From Combretum micranthum (taxonomy: Eukaryota; Streptophyta; Magnoliopsida; Myrtales; Combretaceae), in assembly GCA_024138025.1 (NCBI GenBank), contig JAMXBD010004307.1, forward strand, positions 1 through 64,000: DNA of 64,000 bases, in the 5' to 3' direction. Under the pieces are notes generated by a model. The model did no database searches and was not told where the DNA came from. It saw nothing but the letters and a program-made list of their open reading frames with translations. Positions 1 to 9,956 of this stretch are shown here, piece by piece. The first letter of the stretch is position 1; every line of letters begins with the position of its first letter. A program made the translations under genes and the position numbers.

Positions 1-34
1 GAACCTTGATTCCTAAGGACTAAACCTAAACCAA

Positions 35-1573
35 CTAAACAAGTCTTCTTGTCTTAGTGGGGCAAACAATCTTGTCTTCCAGGGCTAGAATTTTCTTTCG
101 AGCTGCCTTCAACTCAGCCTCTAAGAATGCAATTCTGCTTCCAGCACTTTGCAGGCGATCCACCATTTCCCTCTCTCTTTCTTGGAAATCTCGGTGACAT
201 ACTTCCAGGCGAGCCAAAACAGCTTCCATGTAAGCACTTGTTTCAAGGTCAGGTTCCGATGGTGCTGGTTGAAGGATATCGGGAGCTTCATATCGAATAT
301 CCTTATTCTTCTTCATTTGGCTAGCCACATACCACCTGGTTGCTCTATACTTCTTGGTTTCCTTACTTTCGGGCTCGACTTCAAAAACCAGCTTCACCTC
401 TCTATATTTCCCATATAGCTCTGATTTGATTCAGCTTGAATTCTTTAGCTGGTAGTATCTTGGTTGGATCCAAATAATCTAGAGTGACTTGCTCCAAATT
501 AGGCTTGACAGTAATATCTTGCAGCATACCATACTGTCTGATAACACTTGAAGAATAATAACCAGTACAGCCGGTGAGTCCAATTAGGGGTACTGCCATG
601 TACTCTTTGCAACTTAGGATGGCTGCAGGGCTTTTGAACCAGCGAGCTTGCCACATCATGTCTTCAGGTGGCATGTCTTCAAGAATGGCAATTATATCCC
701 ATAGAGGATGATCATCTTCCATGTGGACCCTTTCAGCAAAAGATTGGATGAGATCATATTTCAGGCTGATGAGGGATCCATTAGCCAAGTCTTTTCCGTA
801 GTGCTTAATGTGGCTAGCAAACCAAATCATCAGTAAATGCACAGTAAATGCATGCTTGCTTTGAACTTGCCTTGTCCTTTAGACTTGATGTGATTCAGAC
901 TACGGACTTGTTCGGCTAGAAGAGCAAGAACATAGGATTTGCCAGCTAAATATTGAGAAACCAGCTCTATGACCCGGAAGTGGATGAACAAATTGCCATT
1001 AGGGAAGAGAATAGTTGCAAAAGCAGCTACTATGAAGGCATTAACCCGGTTTTCTTCCCAAACTTCAAGTGGTATACTGAAAGTGGCTCGGTTGCTTTTG
1101 AAGTATTCAGGGGTTCCAAACCAATCCATCAGTGTGGTTAGCCGGATGCAATATTCATTGCAATCATTGATGGCTTCAATAATTGGTCCCCTCTTGATCC
1201 CCAAAAATTCTGATATAACACGGATCGGGCTATGCTTGAAGTTCGGAACATAGATTCCTTCAGAGGTAGGAGGTGCTTGGAGTAGCCTAGTATATTCCTC
1301 AATGGTCGGGCTAAGTATATGCTGACCCAAACGGAAGACAACTTCTTCAGGTTCCCATAGATGAGTGAGGGCTCGGAACATGGTGAATGGAACATGGATC
1401 TTTGATAGGCTGAGGATTGGGCCTAATCTATCCTCAATGAATGACTTTTGGACAGGACTAAAACTGACAAACCATCGGTCCAGTAGGAGCATTGGATCCT
1501 TGAAAGACTCCACTCGATTTTCTCTAATAAGGCGAGCCCATAAGCTATCGCTACTGTCGGTTGAAGACATCAT
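35..1573 (-). pseudogene. DUF7745-type ORF1 protein of the Ogre-like element, two frameshifts
   Basis: Three collinear minus-strand reading frames make one broken gene of about 510 codons: 1573-830 (starts MMSSTDSS), 842-402 and 397-35. The first two match the DUF7745 / plant-mobile-domain-like pattern as I know it: an N-terminal block around residues 50-90, a central FPNGNLFIHF segment near residue 195, then ALLAEQVRSLNHI. The last ~60 residues are charged and coiled-coil-like (ARLEVCHRDFQEREREM, then FLEAELKAARKKILALEDKI). Two lesions separate the frames. One is an exact 11-bp tandem duplication (831-841 = 842-852). The other is a one-base frame change between about 421 and 434. Both lie where homology continues in another frame. 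The function of this family is unknown; here it sits in the ORF1 slot between primer site and gag. A captured host gene is less likely given the adjacent LTR and primer site. Confidence 0.7.
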
Positions 1574-2150
1574 TTTCTGAAATTTTTTTTAAAAGGTATA
1601 AGCTAATATTTACAAAATATTTTAATTTTTTGACAGCTTTTATATTTTTTTAGAATTTTTTTTAGGTATTTACATATATACATTTATATTTCAACTCCAT
1701 TTTTTTTTTTTTGAAAAAGTTGGTCATATCCCATGCTAATGAATGCATGATTTGGTAAGGTTCTATAGGTTCCCCGATTTAGTGGTACTAAACCGGAGTG
1801 GGAGGACATTTCTTGATCTAGAGGGTAGAAAGCCACAGCCCCAGACCTTACTTCGTCCTCCTCGCTTAGGCTCTTAAGACGGCCCTGGTACGACCGTATC
1901 TAGCACACAATTATGATAATGCAAATGCAGTGCAAGTGCAAGTGCAAATCTTAAAACAAACTTTTTGTTTTTATTTTATATATATATATATTATTTTTTT
2001 TTTGTAAGGTTAGTATATATTTACAAAAACAATTATTCAATAAATATACAAATAATCACATATTCACAAAAATTTGAATAAGGATAAATTCAAAATTTAA
2101 AATTCCTAAGTGGCTAGCCCTCTTTTTTTAAAAAAAAAAAAAATTTAGAA
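1574..2150 (-). other. Untranslated leader of the Ogre-like element
   Basis: This stretch lies between the primer site and ORF1. It is AT-rich with homopolymer runs, apart from a GC-richer island at about 1740-1905 that contains runs such as GGGCCGTCTTAAGAGCC on the minus strand. I see no ORF of use in it. An island of normal composition in an AT-rich leader could be a packaging or translation-control region, but that is inference only. Confidence 0.5.
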
Positions 2151-2169
2151 GTCCCCAGTGGAGTCGCCA
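2151..2169 (-). other. Primer-binding site, tRNA-Arg type
   Basis: The minus strand reads TGGCGACTCCACTGGGGAC three bases after the LTR terminus CA. From established knowledge this is the primer-site type reported for Ogre elements (complementary to a tRNA-Arg 3' end). It fixes the orientation of the element and the LTR end at 2173. Confidence 0.8.
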
Positions 2170-3279
2170 AGCTGTCGAGCCTGGATTTTTTTCACTTATC
2201 TAATTCATTTCTCCTAACCCGATTCACATTAAACCCGAACCCATTTAACATGAATCCTCGACTAGGGGTTAAAAGAAATTTTAATTTTTGAAAACTTTTT
2301 AGAGTCGCCATCCGATATAAATCGGGAAAAAATAAAAAGCTAGGATCAATGGGTCGGTTGATCCTAACTTAGCTACTAGTCTGCGAAAAAATTTGATTTT
2401 AAAAAAAAATCAACTTTTAAAACCAGATATCATGGATTCGGGGGCTAACCTATTAAAACCAAATCGGTTACCACTTTTGGAATTTTAAACTTATCATTTA
2501 TCCTTTTCATGCTCAAAAATTCAAATAATACATTATGAAACAATATTCACAAATCACATTATTCATTTTTTTATTTTTATATGCTTTTATTCATTTTTAT
2601 TATTTTTTAGAATATAAATATCAACAAATTTTATTTACAAAATTATTTACAAAAAAAAAAAACAAAACTTTTTTTTATTTCTTAATGTCGCCCCGCAGGT
2701 GCCTACGTACTCACTAATCGAGATCAGACAAAACGTAGTTCTTTTAAAAAGAACTTTTGTTGTTAATTTTATATTTTTGAATTATTTCCACTTTAAATTC
2801 ATTAAATTTTAAATTTTTGTAAAAATCATTTTTGATGATCCTATGATCTAATCAATTGATTTTTTTTTATTTCATGAAAACATATTTTTCTTAGTTCAAA
2901 AATCATTTTTATTATTTTATTTATTTTTTTAAAAAATTTTTGGTTTTGGAAAATCCAATTTTATCATTTTTATTTTTTTGTTCATTTTTTATTATTTTGT
3001 TTTTTTTATTTTTAATTTTTTTTAAAAAAATCATCACATAAACTCACAACATATTCAGAATATTTCACAATATATTAAAATTATTTTTCATGCATTAAAT
3101 ACACATTTCTAAAAGCAATTTATACTAAAAATATTCAAAAAATATCAAAAATATAAAAAAAATAAATTTATATAAAAAATAATTATTTAGATTTTTCTGG
3201 ATTTTTCTGTATTTTTCTGAATTTTTCTGAATTTTTTTATGAATTTTTATGAATTTTTTACTATTTTTCGCTATTTTTA

Positions 3280-3915
3280 TTATTTTCTGAAATTAATTAT
3301 ATAATAAACTAATAATAAAATAATGCGAATTAACCTGGACCGTTGGATGAAGCGGACGAGATCTGGAGCGTAGATCGCGTTGACTGATCCTGACCGTCTG
3401 ATGGAATTGAGCAAATCTGGGGCGTTGATCGCTTGATCGAATCTGAGCCGCCTGATCGCTTGATCGAATCTGAGTCGTCTGATCGCTTGATCGAATCTGA
3501 GCCGTCTGATCGCTTGATCGAATCTGAGCCGTCTGATCGCTTGATCGAATCTGAGCCGTCTGATCGCTTGATTGAATCTGGAACGTCTGATCGCTTGATC
3601 AAATTTGGACAGTCTGATTGCTTGATTGAATCTGAGCCGTTTGATCAGAGCTGACCGTTGACCGTTGACCGACCGGGGGCGCGGGTTGGACTTTCTTCGG
3701 ATTTTCGGGTCGAATTTTGGGTCGGATCGACCGATCGGGCGAGAAGACGATGTCGCGACTTTTTTCGGGGCAGATTCCGACGACTCCCGGCGGTCTTCCG
3801 GCGCTGGAAGCTTGTCGGCCCGACTCCTATGGTGGTTGCGCGTCCTCTGAAGGTGGTGGTTCGCGCTCAGAACGGTGGGAAGGGCGGCTCTCGCGGTGGT
3901 TGTACGGCGGCGCAA
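3280..3915 (-). CDS. Arginine-rich 211-codon ORF inside the Ogre-like LTR, doubtful
   Basis: An ATG-initiated minus-strand ORF lies downstream of the LTR TATA box. Its first half is Arg/Ser/Pro-rich; its second half is a 9-residue repeat (consensus RRLRFDQAI) from the 27-bp tandem array. It has no family I recognise, no signal peptide, and only a short hydrophobic C-terminus. Because the repeat unit is a multiple of three, the array is open on the opposite strand as well, where it reads as LIESEPSDR repeats. The openness is therefore weak evidence of coding. It may be a chance ORF in a GC-rich island. Confidence 0.2.
   Translation of the reverse strand: MRRRTTTARAALPTVLSANHHLQRTRNHHRSRADKLPAPEDRRESSESAPKKVATSSSRPIGRSDPKFDPKIRRKSNPRPRSVNGQRSALIKRLRFNQAIRLSKFDQAIRRSRFNQAIRRLRFDQAIRRLRFDQAIRRLRFDQAIRRLRFDQAIRRLRFDQAINAPDLLNSIRRSGSVNAIYAPDLVRFIQRSRLIRIILLLVYYIINFRK
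3426..3641. repeat. 27-bp tandem repeat, eight units
   Basis: Units start at 3426, 3453, 3480, 3507, 3534, 3561, 3588 and 3615. The consensus begins TGATCGCTTGATCGAATCTG. Units 1-5 are nearly identical and units 6-8 have drifted. There are no spacers, so this is not CRISPR. It lies in the R-U5 part of the Ogre-like LTR. Confidence 0.95.
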
Positions 3916-4156
3916 ATAAAAAAAAATTTAAAAAATTTGCAGATTAATTTGAGTATTTGATCAAATCCAAGCATACTAAAACATCAAAATCAAGTTTCTA
4001 ACATTCCTAAAACACTCAATTTGATTAAATCCGATCCAATCACTTCGAATTTGAAAAATTCGAATTTTTATCCTAAATTCGAAAGTTTTCGAATTGGCCT
4101 TGTTATGTATGTGTTTCTTTGAAATTGACTTGTGCCTTTTGCTCTAGGACCCCCAT

Positions 4157-4164
4157 TATTTATA
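4157..4164 (-). promoter_or_regulatory. TATA box of the Ogre-like LTR
   Basis: TATAAATA on the minus strand, flanked by GC-richer sequence (GGGGG upstream on the same reading). It is the only strong TATA in the first 700 bp of the LTR. Confidence 0.5.
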
Positions 4165-5059
4165 GGTTGCAAGCTCAATTTTACGTTTCGTTCAGTTTCA
4201 AAAACGAATCGATTTTTGCCTTTTGATTTTTCACGAATTTAATTCGAAAATTCGTGATTAATTTGCTTGAAACTGATTGATGAATTGATGATTGATTCTC
4301 AAAATCATTTAATTTGGGTAGATGATTCATCCAATTTTTATTCAATTCTTGTAACTCCTCATTTAAGTGCAATTGAATGCTTTTACAAATTGAATTTTTT
4401 CCAATTTTTTTAGCACGAATTTTGTGACTTTTGGGTTGTTTTTGTTCATGATTTGTGCACTAATCTTTCATATTCTATAACCACTTTGCAATTGCTTCAT
4501 CAATTTCAATAATCAATGAAGTTTTGTCAGTTAAAAAATCGATGCAAAGTAAGGTAAATAGTCACTTTGAGAAAGATGAAAAGGCAACAAAAAGATGATA
4601 AAAAGGCAAAAATTTTGCCTTTGCTAGGGTTTGAACCTGTGTCCTTGAGCTTGGGTATGTGTGTGGGTCAATGTGTTTAGCCAACAGGCCATTTGGCCTG
4701 TGCTTGATCACTTAGCCAATTTCATCAATACTTAATTAGGCTTTTGGAAAATGAGTTTAATTAAATTTAAGCCTTAATTAATTGGCAAAAATTGGGTGTC
4801 TACATATACTATTCTTTTCTCTCTACTTTTTCTTACACCTACTCTTAGAAACACCATAACCTATAACTTTTACTTTTTACCTTTCTAATAACTTTATTTC
4901 ACTCTATCTTACTTTTCTTCTTTTAATCCACAAAAATACAAAATAAAACTCCTCTTTCCCCCTCCATTATGTATGGCCGGCGCCCCCCATGCTCTCTCCC
5001 CCTCAGTTTGTTTCAATTTTCTTTTATTTTAATCACACAAAACTTCACTTCTCATTTCC

Positions 5060-5067
5060 TATAAATA
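5060..5067 (+). promoter_or_regulatory. TATA box of family A LTR
   Basis: TATAAATA followed by a C-rich and then pyrimidine-rich stretch. The equivalent box occurs in other copies at 38409-38416, 42984-42991 and 58824-58831 (plus), and at 21075-21082 and 32269-32276 (minus). Confidence 0.6.
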
Positions 5068-5359
5068 ACCCCTCTATTCTTTCACTTCTTCACACAATTA
5101 CTATCCACAAATTCTCGACAAATCTCTCTCAAATTCTTCTCTTAAAACTCTCTCCAAATATCCTCTGAAAACTCTCTCAAAATAATCCAAAACTACTTTC
5201 TACCTACAACAAAACCCATAACCACATAACACTACCAAAGTCTTCTTTAGGTAAACATTCCCTTTGTTTTTCTTCTTCTCATGTCATGTAACTTTACATG
5301 ACCATAGTGTGAGGTTTCCAAGACTAAAAGTTATGGAAGCTACACTATGTTCATTTATT

Positions 5360-5904
5360 TGTTATGAACCGAAGTTCTAGAACACATAAGAAGCCTTCTT
5401 ATTTGAAGGATTACATTATTTAAAGAGGGAAATAACATGCATGTAATAGAATACAACAGAACTTAATATTCGTAACTAGATCCAGTAGGCATATCAGTTC
5501 GATGGTTGTAACCGAAAACAATTGTAACAGAATGCTTAACTGTACAACAGCATGCTCAAGTGTAAAGAGAACAGTATAAATGGGAAGAATAACAGTAAGG
5601 GGAGCATCTTTTACCCCAAACAAGCACAAAGCTTTAAGGAGTCTTTTGGAACTCGAATCCAGCATTCCATTGTTATCTTCTTCCTCACGACAGAAAACAC
5701 ATAATAGGGTTAGTAGATTTAATAGTACAAATAAAAGGAAAATAGTGAGAACAGTCGAATAAACAGCAAACCCTAACAGAGAGTGGATATTCGTAAGCAA
5801 GGAGGAGAGTTACCAGTGAGAGGATACGAGATATTTGTGATTAGAAACCCTAGAGTAGAGTTTAATTCTATTCTGGTGGACCGGGCCTCAATGTGGGCTT
5901 AACA
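5360..5904 (+). repeat. 5' LTR of the chromovirus
   Basis: Runs from TGTTATGAACC to GGCTTAACA, 545 bp. It is ~95% identical to 10394-10926. Long antisense ORFs in both LTRs (5800-5420 and 10700-10290) are just the duplicated LTR read backwards. Confidence 0.93.
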
Positions 5905-5922
5905 ATTGGTGCTCTATCGTTG
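5905..5922 (+). other. Primer-binding region of the chromovirus
   Basis: Immediately after the LTR comes ATTGGTGCTCTATCGTTG. It is not the common TGGTATCAGAGC initiator-Met site, and I cannot assign the tRNA. Confidence 0.4.
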
Positions 5923-5935
5923 AGTTGAGGTGATC

Positions 5936-7027
5936 ATGGCAGATGGTACTCGCACTGCTCGAATATTAGAAGAATTCCAATCTCGTGACAACAAGATTGC
6001 TGAGCTGCAAAAACAACTGGAGAAGTTAATGGAGGATATGGATCAAGTATTGAAATTTGTAAAGGTACAAATGGTGAATCAGTCCAATCTTGCCTACTTC
6101 AGGAGGGATTGAATATCTTCTTCAAATCCGAATACACAAGAGTCTCGTATTAATTTCCTTGCCAACATCAAATTGGAGCTTCCGAAGTTTTCAAGTCAGA
6201 ATCCATTACCTTGGATTTTTAAAGCCACTCGTTTCTTTAATTTCCATAAAATACCTGAAAATGAGAGGTTAGAATTGACTGCATTTGCATTGGAGGGAGA
6301 AGCAGATGAATGGTACGAATGGTTGTGTAGAAATAATTTGCTTACCTCTTGGCCTGCTTTTATTAAAGCTTTAGAATTGCGCTTTGGACCTTCTCTCTTT
6401 GAGGATTTCCAAGGGCAATTGAGCAAATTAATGCAAACAGGATCTGTTTCTCAATATCAACATGAATTTGAAACTCTTTCTAATAGAGTTACTAGCCTTT
6501 CCGAACAATTTTTACAAAGTTCTTTTATTTCAGGTCTTAAACCTTTAATAAAGCAAGAAGTTCAAGCCTCTAAACCTACGAGTCTACTTGATGCGATGAG
6601 TTTAGCAAAATTGCATGAGTCTAAACTCAATAGTCTACTTTCTTTAACTGCCAAATCATCTACTGTTATTCCAACTAATTCTTCAAATTCATACAAACAA
6701 TCCATTCAATCAACCTTTATTCCTTCTAAACCTACCAAACAATTTTCCAATACCAATCACATTCCTTCATCCTCTTCTACCAATCAACCTTCCAAAAAAT
6801 CGTTACCTTTTAAGCGTCTATCTCAATTTGAAATGGCCATTCGACATGAACAGGGCCTTTATTATAATTGTGATGAAAAATTTAACAAGGATTACATTTG
6901 CAAGGCTAAATTTTTCATGTTGATTCATCCTGATATAAATGATGATACGGTGGATATGCGAGCTGAGGAAATTTTTCTTGAGGTGACAGAGACAGGACAG
7001 GATTCTAATGTGGAAATCAGCTTCCAT
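5936..7027 (+). pseudogene. gag: gag of the chromovirus (capsid and zinc-knuckle relic)
   Basis: Starts MADGTRTARILEEF at the ATG 32 bp after the LTR, with a coiled-coil-like first 45 residues. A frameshift at about 6112-6130 moves into the frame open to 7153. That frame holds a retrotransposon capsid domain (EGEADEWYEWL, LRFGPSLFEDFQGQLSKLMQ, then YQHEFETLSNRV). A Ser/Asn/Thr-rich linker follows. The CCHC zinc knuckle (around 6855-6905) is damaged: the segment reads YYNCDEKFNKDYICK, so the first Cys and the His of the expected C-C-H-C are Tyr. A virus-like particle from this copy would lack normal RNA binding. Confidence 0.85.
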
Positions 7028-7402
7028 GCTTTATCTGGTGCTTTTGTACCCAAAACTCTTCGTTTTAATGGAATCATCAAAGGTAAAGCTGTTTCTATTT
7101 TAGTAGATTTTGGAAATACTCACAATTTCATGCAAGAGAAAGTGGCTAAATAGTTAGGTTTACCTATTGTTGTTGTGACTTCATTTCCAGTTATGATTGG
7201 AAATGGAGAACGTTTGACTTGTTCTGCTGTGTGTCAGTAAGTTCAATTGAAATTTAATAATGATTGTTTTTTCGTGGATTTCTATGTTCTGCCTATAAAA
7301 GGAGCTGATTTGGTCTTGGGTATTCAATGGTTAACTACTTTGGGACCTATTACAGTGGATTATAAGGCTTTAACAATGGAGTTTGGTTACCAGGGTTGAA
7401 GA
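7028..7402 (+). pseudogene. Aspartic protease of the chromovirus, inactive
   Basis: The retropepsin-like domain is in frame with gag. The catalytic triplet region reads ILVDFGNTHNF, where Asp-Ser/Thr-Gly is expected; the Ser/Thr is Phe. The downstream flap and DLVLGIQWL hydrophobic motif is still visible. Three in-frame stops interrupt it: TAG 7151-7153, TAA 7238-7240 and TGA 7397-7399. No frameshift separates it from the reverse transcriptase that follows. Confidence 0.8.
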
Positions 7403-8455
7403 TTGAAATTGATGGGGGAGTCTAGTTTGATTGCTCAACAAATCCAACATCACCAATTACATAAATTGGTGCAATCTAATAATGTGGCTTGTATGTTCAG
7501 TTTGATGGCTCAGAAGCAGGATTCACCTATTGATACCACCAGCAATAATGATTTGAAGTCATTATTGGGCAGATTTCAAGGTGTTTTTGAAGCTCCTTCA
7601 TCATTGCCTCCATTGCGAAATGTCCAACATCAAATACACCTTAAAAATGAATCGGAGCCAGTGAATGTTAGACCATACAAATGTCCCCATTATCAGAAAA
7701 CAAAAATAGAGAAATTAGTGGAGGAAATGCTGCAATCAGGAGTGATCCGACCAAGTTCTAGTCCTTTCTCTTCTCCAGTATTACTGGTTAAAAAGAAGGA
7801 TGGTTCATGGCGATTTTGTGTGGATTATAGAGCATTGAATCAAGCAACAGTGTTGGATAAATTTCCGATTCCAACTGTTGATGAACTATTGGATGAACTT
7901 CATGGGGCCACTGTTTTTTCTAAGTTGGATCTACGAGCGGGGTACCATCAGATTAGAATGCTTCCTGAGGATATTCATAAAACAGCATTCAGAACTCATG
8001 AGGGCCACTATGAGTTCGTCGTTATGCCTTTTGGTTTGTCGAATGCACCGGCTACATTTCAGGCTATCATGAATACTCTTTTTCGACCTTATTTACGAAA
8101 GTTTATCATTGTGTTCTTTGATGACATCATGATATATAGCAAAACTTTCGAAGACCATTGGCAGCATTTAGAAATAGCTTTGAAGTGCTTGCAGGATCAC
8201 CAATTCTACCTTAAGCAATCGAAATGTTCCTTTGCTCAAAATAGAGTGGAATATCTGGGTCATTTTGTGGATATTAACGAGGTCAGTCCTGATCCTTCTA
8301 AAATTCAGGCAATTTTGGATTGGCCAACCCCAGTAAATCCTAAACAATTGCGAGGATTTTTGGGTCTCATGGGTTATTATAGAAGGTTTGTCAGAGGGTA
8401 TGCTACTATAGCTGCTCCTTTAACAAATTTGCTCAAGAAGCACTCTTTTGACTAG
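7403..8455 (+). pseudogene. Reverse transcriptase of the chromovirus
   Basis: 350 codons remain open. RT landmarks in order are VLLVKKKDGSWRFCVDYR (around 7783), LDLRAGYHQIRM (around 7925), MPFGLSNAPATFQ (around 8025), the catalytic FFDD (8114-8125), then CSFAQNRVEYLGH and RGFLGLMGYYRRFV. All polymerase aspartates I can identify are present, so this is the best preserved domain. It ends at a TAG (8453-8455) early in the RT-RNase H connection, after which homology continues in frame. Confidence 0.92.
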
Positions 8456-8900
8456 AATACTTCATCTACGGAAGCATTTCAACTGTTGAAGCAAGCTATA
8501 ACTCAGACTCCGGTTTTGGCTTTGCCAAATTTTTTTTCAGCAATTTATCATTGACATTGATGCCTCAGGTTTAGGATTAGGGGCAGTCTTGCATCAAGGT
8601 AAACAACCAATTGCATTCTTTAGTAAGAAATTCTCTTTACGAATGCAAAAACAGAGTGCTTATGTTAGAGAAATGGTGGCTATTATGGAGGCTGTTAAGA
8701 AATGGCATCAATACTTGTTGGAAAGCCATTTTATTATTCGGACTGATCAAAAGAGTCTTCGAGAAGCTTTGAATCAAATTATACAGACTCCAAAACAACA
8801 ACAGTACTTGGTTAAATTGCTGGGATATGATTATGAGATCATCTATAAGCCAGGGGCTCAGAATGTGGTGGCTGATGCCCTTTCGAGGAGTTTCTCTGAT
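8456..8900 (+). pseudogene. RNase H of the chromovirus, frameshifted start
   Basis: After the stop at 8453-8455, frame-consistent connection sequence runs to an 8-T homopolymer (8530-8537). There the frame changes by one base, and the RNase H continues with DIDASGLGLGAVLHQGKQ (from 8553). Later landmarks are FFSKKFS, the acidic site ending in LRTD/RTDQKSL, and ADALSR (around 8872). Homopolymer slippage is the likely cause of the frameshift. The catalytic acidic residues I can recognise remain. Confidence 0.85.
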
Positions 8901-9956
8901 GAATCTCAATGTTTTGCTTTATCTTTACTCTCTTTAGACTTTGTTACACTAATTAAAACAGAGTATCAAGAGAATAAAGAATGGAATCAATTGATATCTG
9001 ATGTGCAGCAAGGGACAGTGGGACCTATACCACTTTCTTATCGAGAGGGTCTCTTATATTATGGCAATCGAATTTATATTCCTTCTCATTCTTCCATTAT
9101 TAATTCTTCAATAATGGAATTCCATTCATCACCGATTGGAGGACATTTAGGAGTTCTAAAGACAGTCAAGAGATTGGGTGCCTCTTTTTATTGGAAGGAC
9201 ATGAAGAAGGATGTGGAAAACCTTGTAAAGCTTTGTCATGTGTGTCAACAAGTTAAGTATTTGACCAAATACCCTGCGGGGTTGCTTCAACCGTTGCCTA
9301 TTCCACAAAATGTTTTTGAAGACATTTCCATGGATTTTATAATTGGACTACCAATTTCCAATGGCTATTCGTTTGTACTAGCGGTGGTTGATCGTTTAAC
9401 CAAGTACTGTCATTTTGGGTGTTTGTCTGCTCAATTTTCTGCCTTTATAGTGGCCAGATTATTTGTTGATATGGTGGTTAAATTGCATGGCATTCCTAAA
9501 ACAATTGTATCTGATAGAAACAAAGTTTTTATGAGTAGATTTTGGGGAGAATTATTCAAGCTCAGTGGTACCACTTTGAAGATGAGCTCAGCATATCATC
9601 CCCAAACAGATGGTCAAACGGAGATATTTAACAGATGTCTTGAACAATGCCTCAGATCATTTGTTATGGATTCCCCAAAACAATAGCCCAAGTTTTTACC
9701 ATGGGCTGAAATTTTTTTTAATACCAGCTTTCACACGAGTGCTCAGATGACACCATTTCAGGCATTATATGGCAGGGAACCCCCTATGGTGCCTTCTTAT
9801 ATTTTGGGGACTAGTTCTAATGAAGCTGTGGATCATGAATTGAGGACTAAAGATGAGATTTTACGACAGCTTTGCTCTCACTTATTGAAAGCTCAACAGC
9901 AAATGAAATCTCAAGCTGATAAGCAGAGGATTGATAAAGCTTTTCGAAGTAGGTGA
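8901..9956 (+). pseudogene. Integrase of the chromovirus, one internal stop
   Basis: The HHCC zinc domain is complete: HSSPIGGH (around 9122-9145) and CHVC (9234-9245). The core follows with all three catalytic acidic residues visible: Asp in SMDFIIGLP (around 9330), Asp in VSDRNKVF (around 9508) and Glu in DGQTEIFNR (around 9618). A TAG (9684-9686) replaces a codon within otherwise continuous homology; the same frame reopens and runs to about 9956. The element-encoded enzyme inserted the cDNA into the family A LTR. Confidence 0.88.

Larger units (their letters stand above)
1..4804 (-). mobile_element. Ogre/Tat-like Ty3 LTR retrotransposon, 5' part only
   Basis: Read on the minus strand, the element begins at 4804 with TGTAGACACCC, has a 2.6-kb LTR ending ..CGACA at 2173, a tRNA-Arg-like primer site at 2151-2169, a ~0.6-kb leader and then an ORF1 of DUF7745 type (1573-35). 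A long LTR, an Arg-type primer site and an extra ORF between the 5' LTR and gag are known marks of the Ogre/Tat lineage of Ty3 elements. The gag-pol part and the 3' LTR would lie left of the window. Its LTR start abuts a family A LTR that lacks its first ~440 bp, so the element probably inserted into that LTR, with TATAC (4805-4809) as the visible target-site copy. The other copy is outside the window, so the duplication is untested. Confidence 0.75.
2173..4804 (-). repeat. 5' LTR of the Ogre-like element (2.63 kb)
   Basis: The minus-strand LTR runs TGTAGACACC..CTCGACA. A TATA box reads TATAAATA at 4164-4157, so the transcript would begin near 4130 and R-U5 would be ~1.9 kb. The R-U5 part includes a GC-rich island (about 3330-3915) with an eight-unit 27-bp tandem repeat. 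The remainder is very AT-rich with long A/T runs. Only this LTR is visible, so its age cannot be judged from LTR divergence. Confidence 0.75.

Noticed and set aside
3426..3641. CRISPR-like array of 27-bp repeats
   Set aside because: Units are contiguous without spacers, and the context is a plant LTR. It is a minisatellite.
5420..5800. 126-codon antisense ORF, with a twin at 10290-10700
   Set aside because: The twin exists because LTRs are duplicates. There is no recognisable protein and it is antisense to the element.
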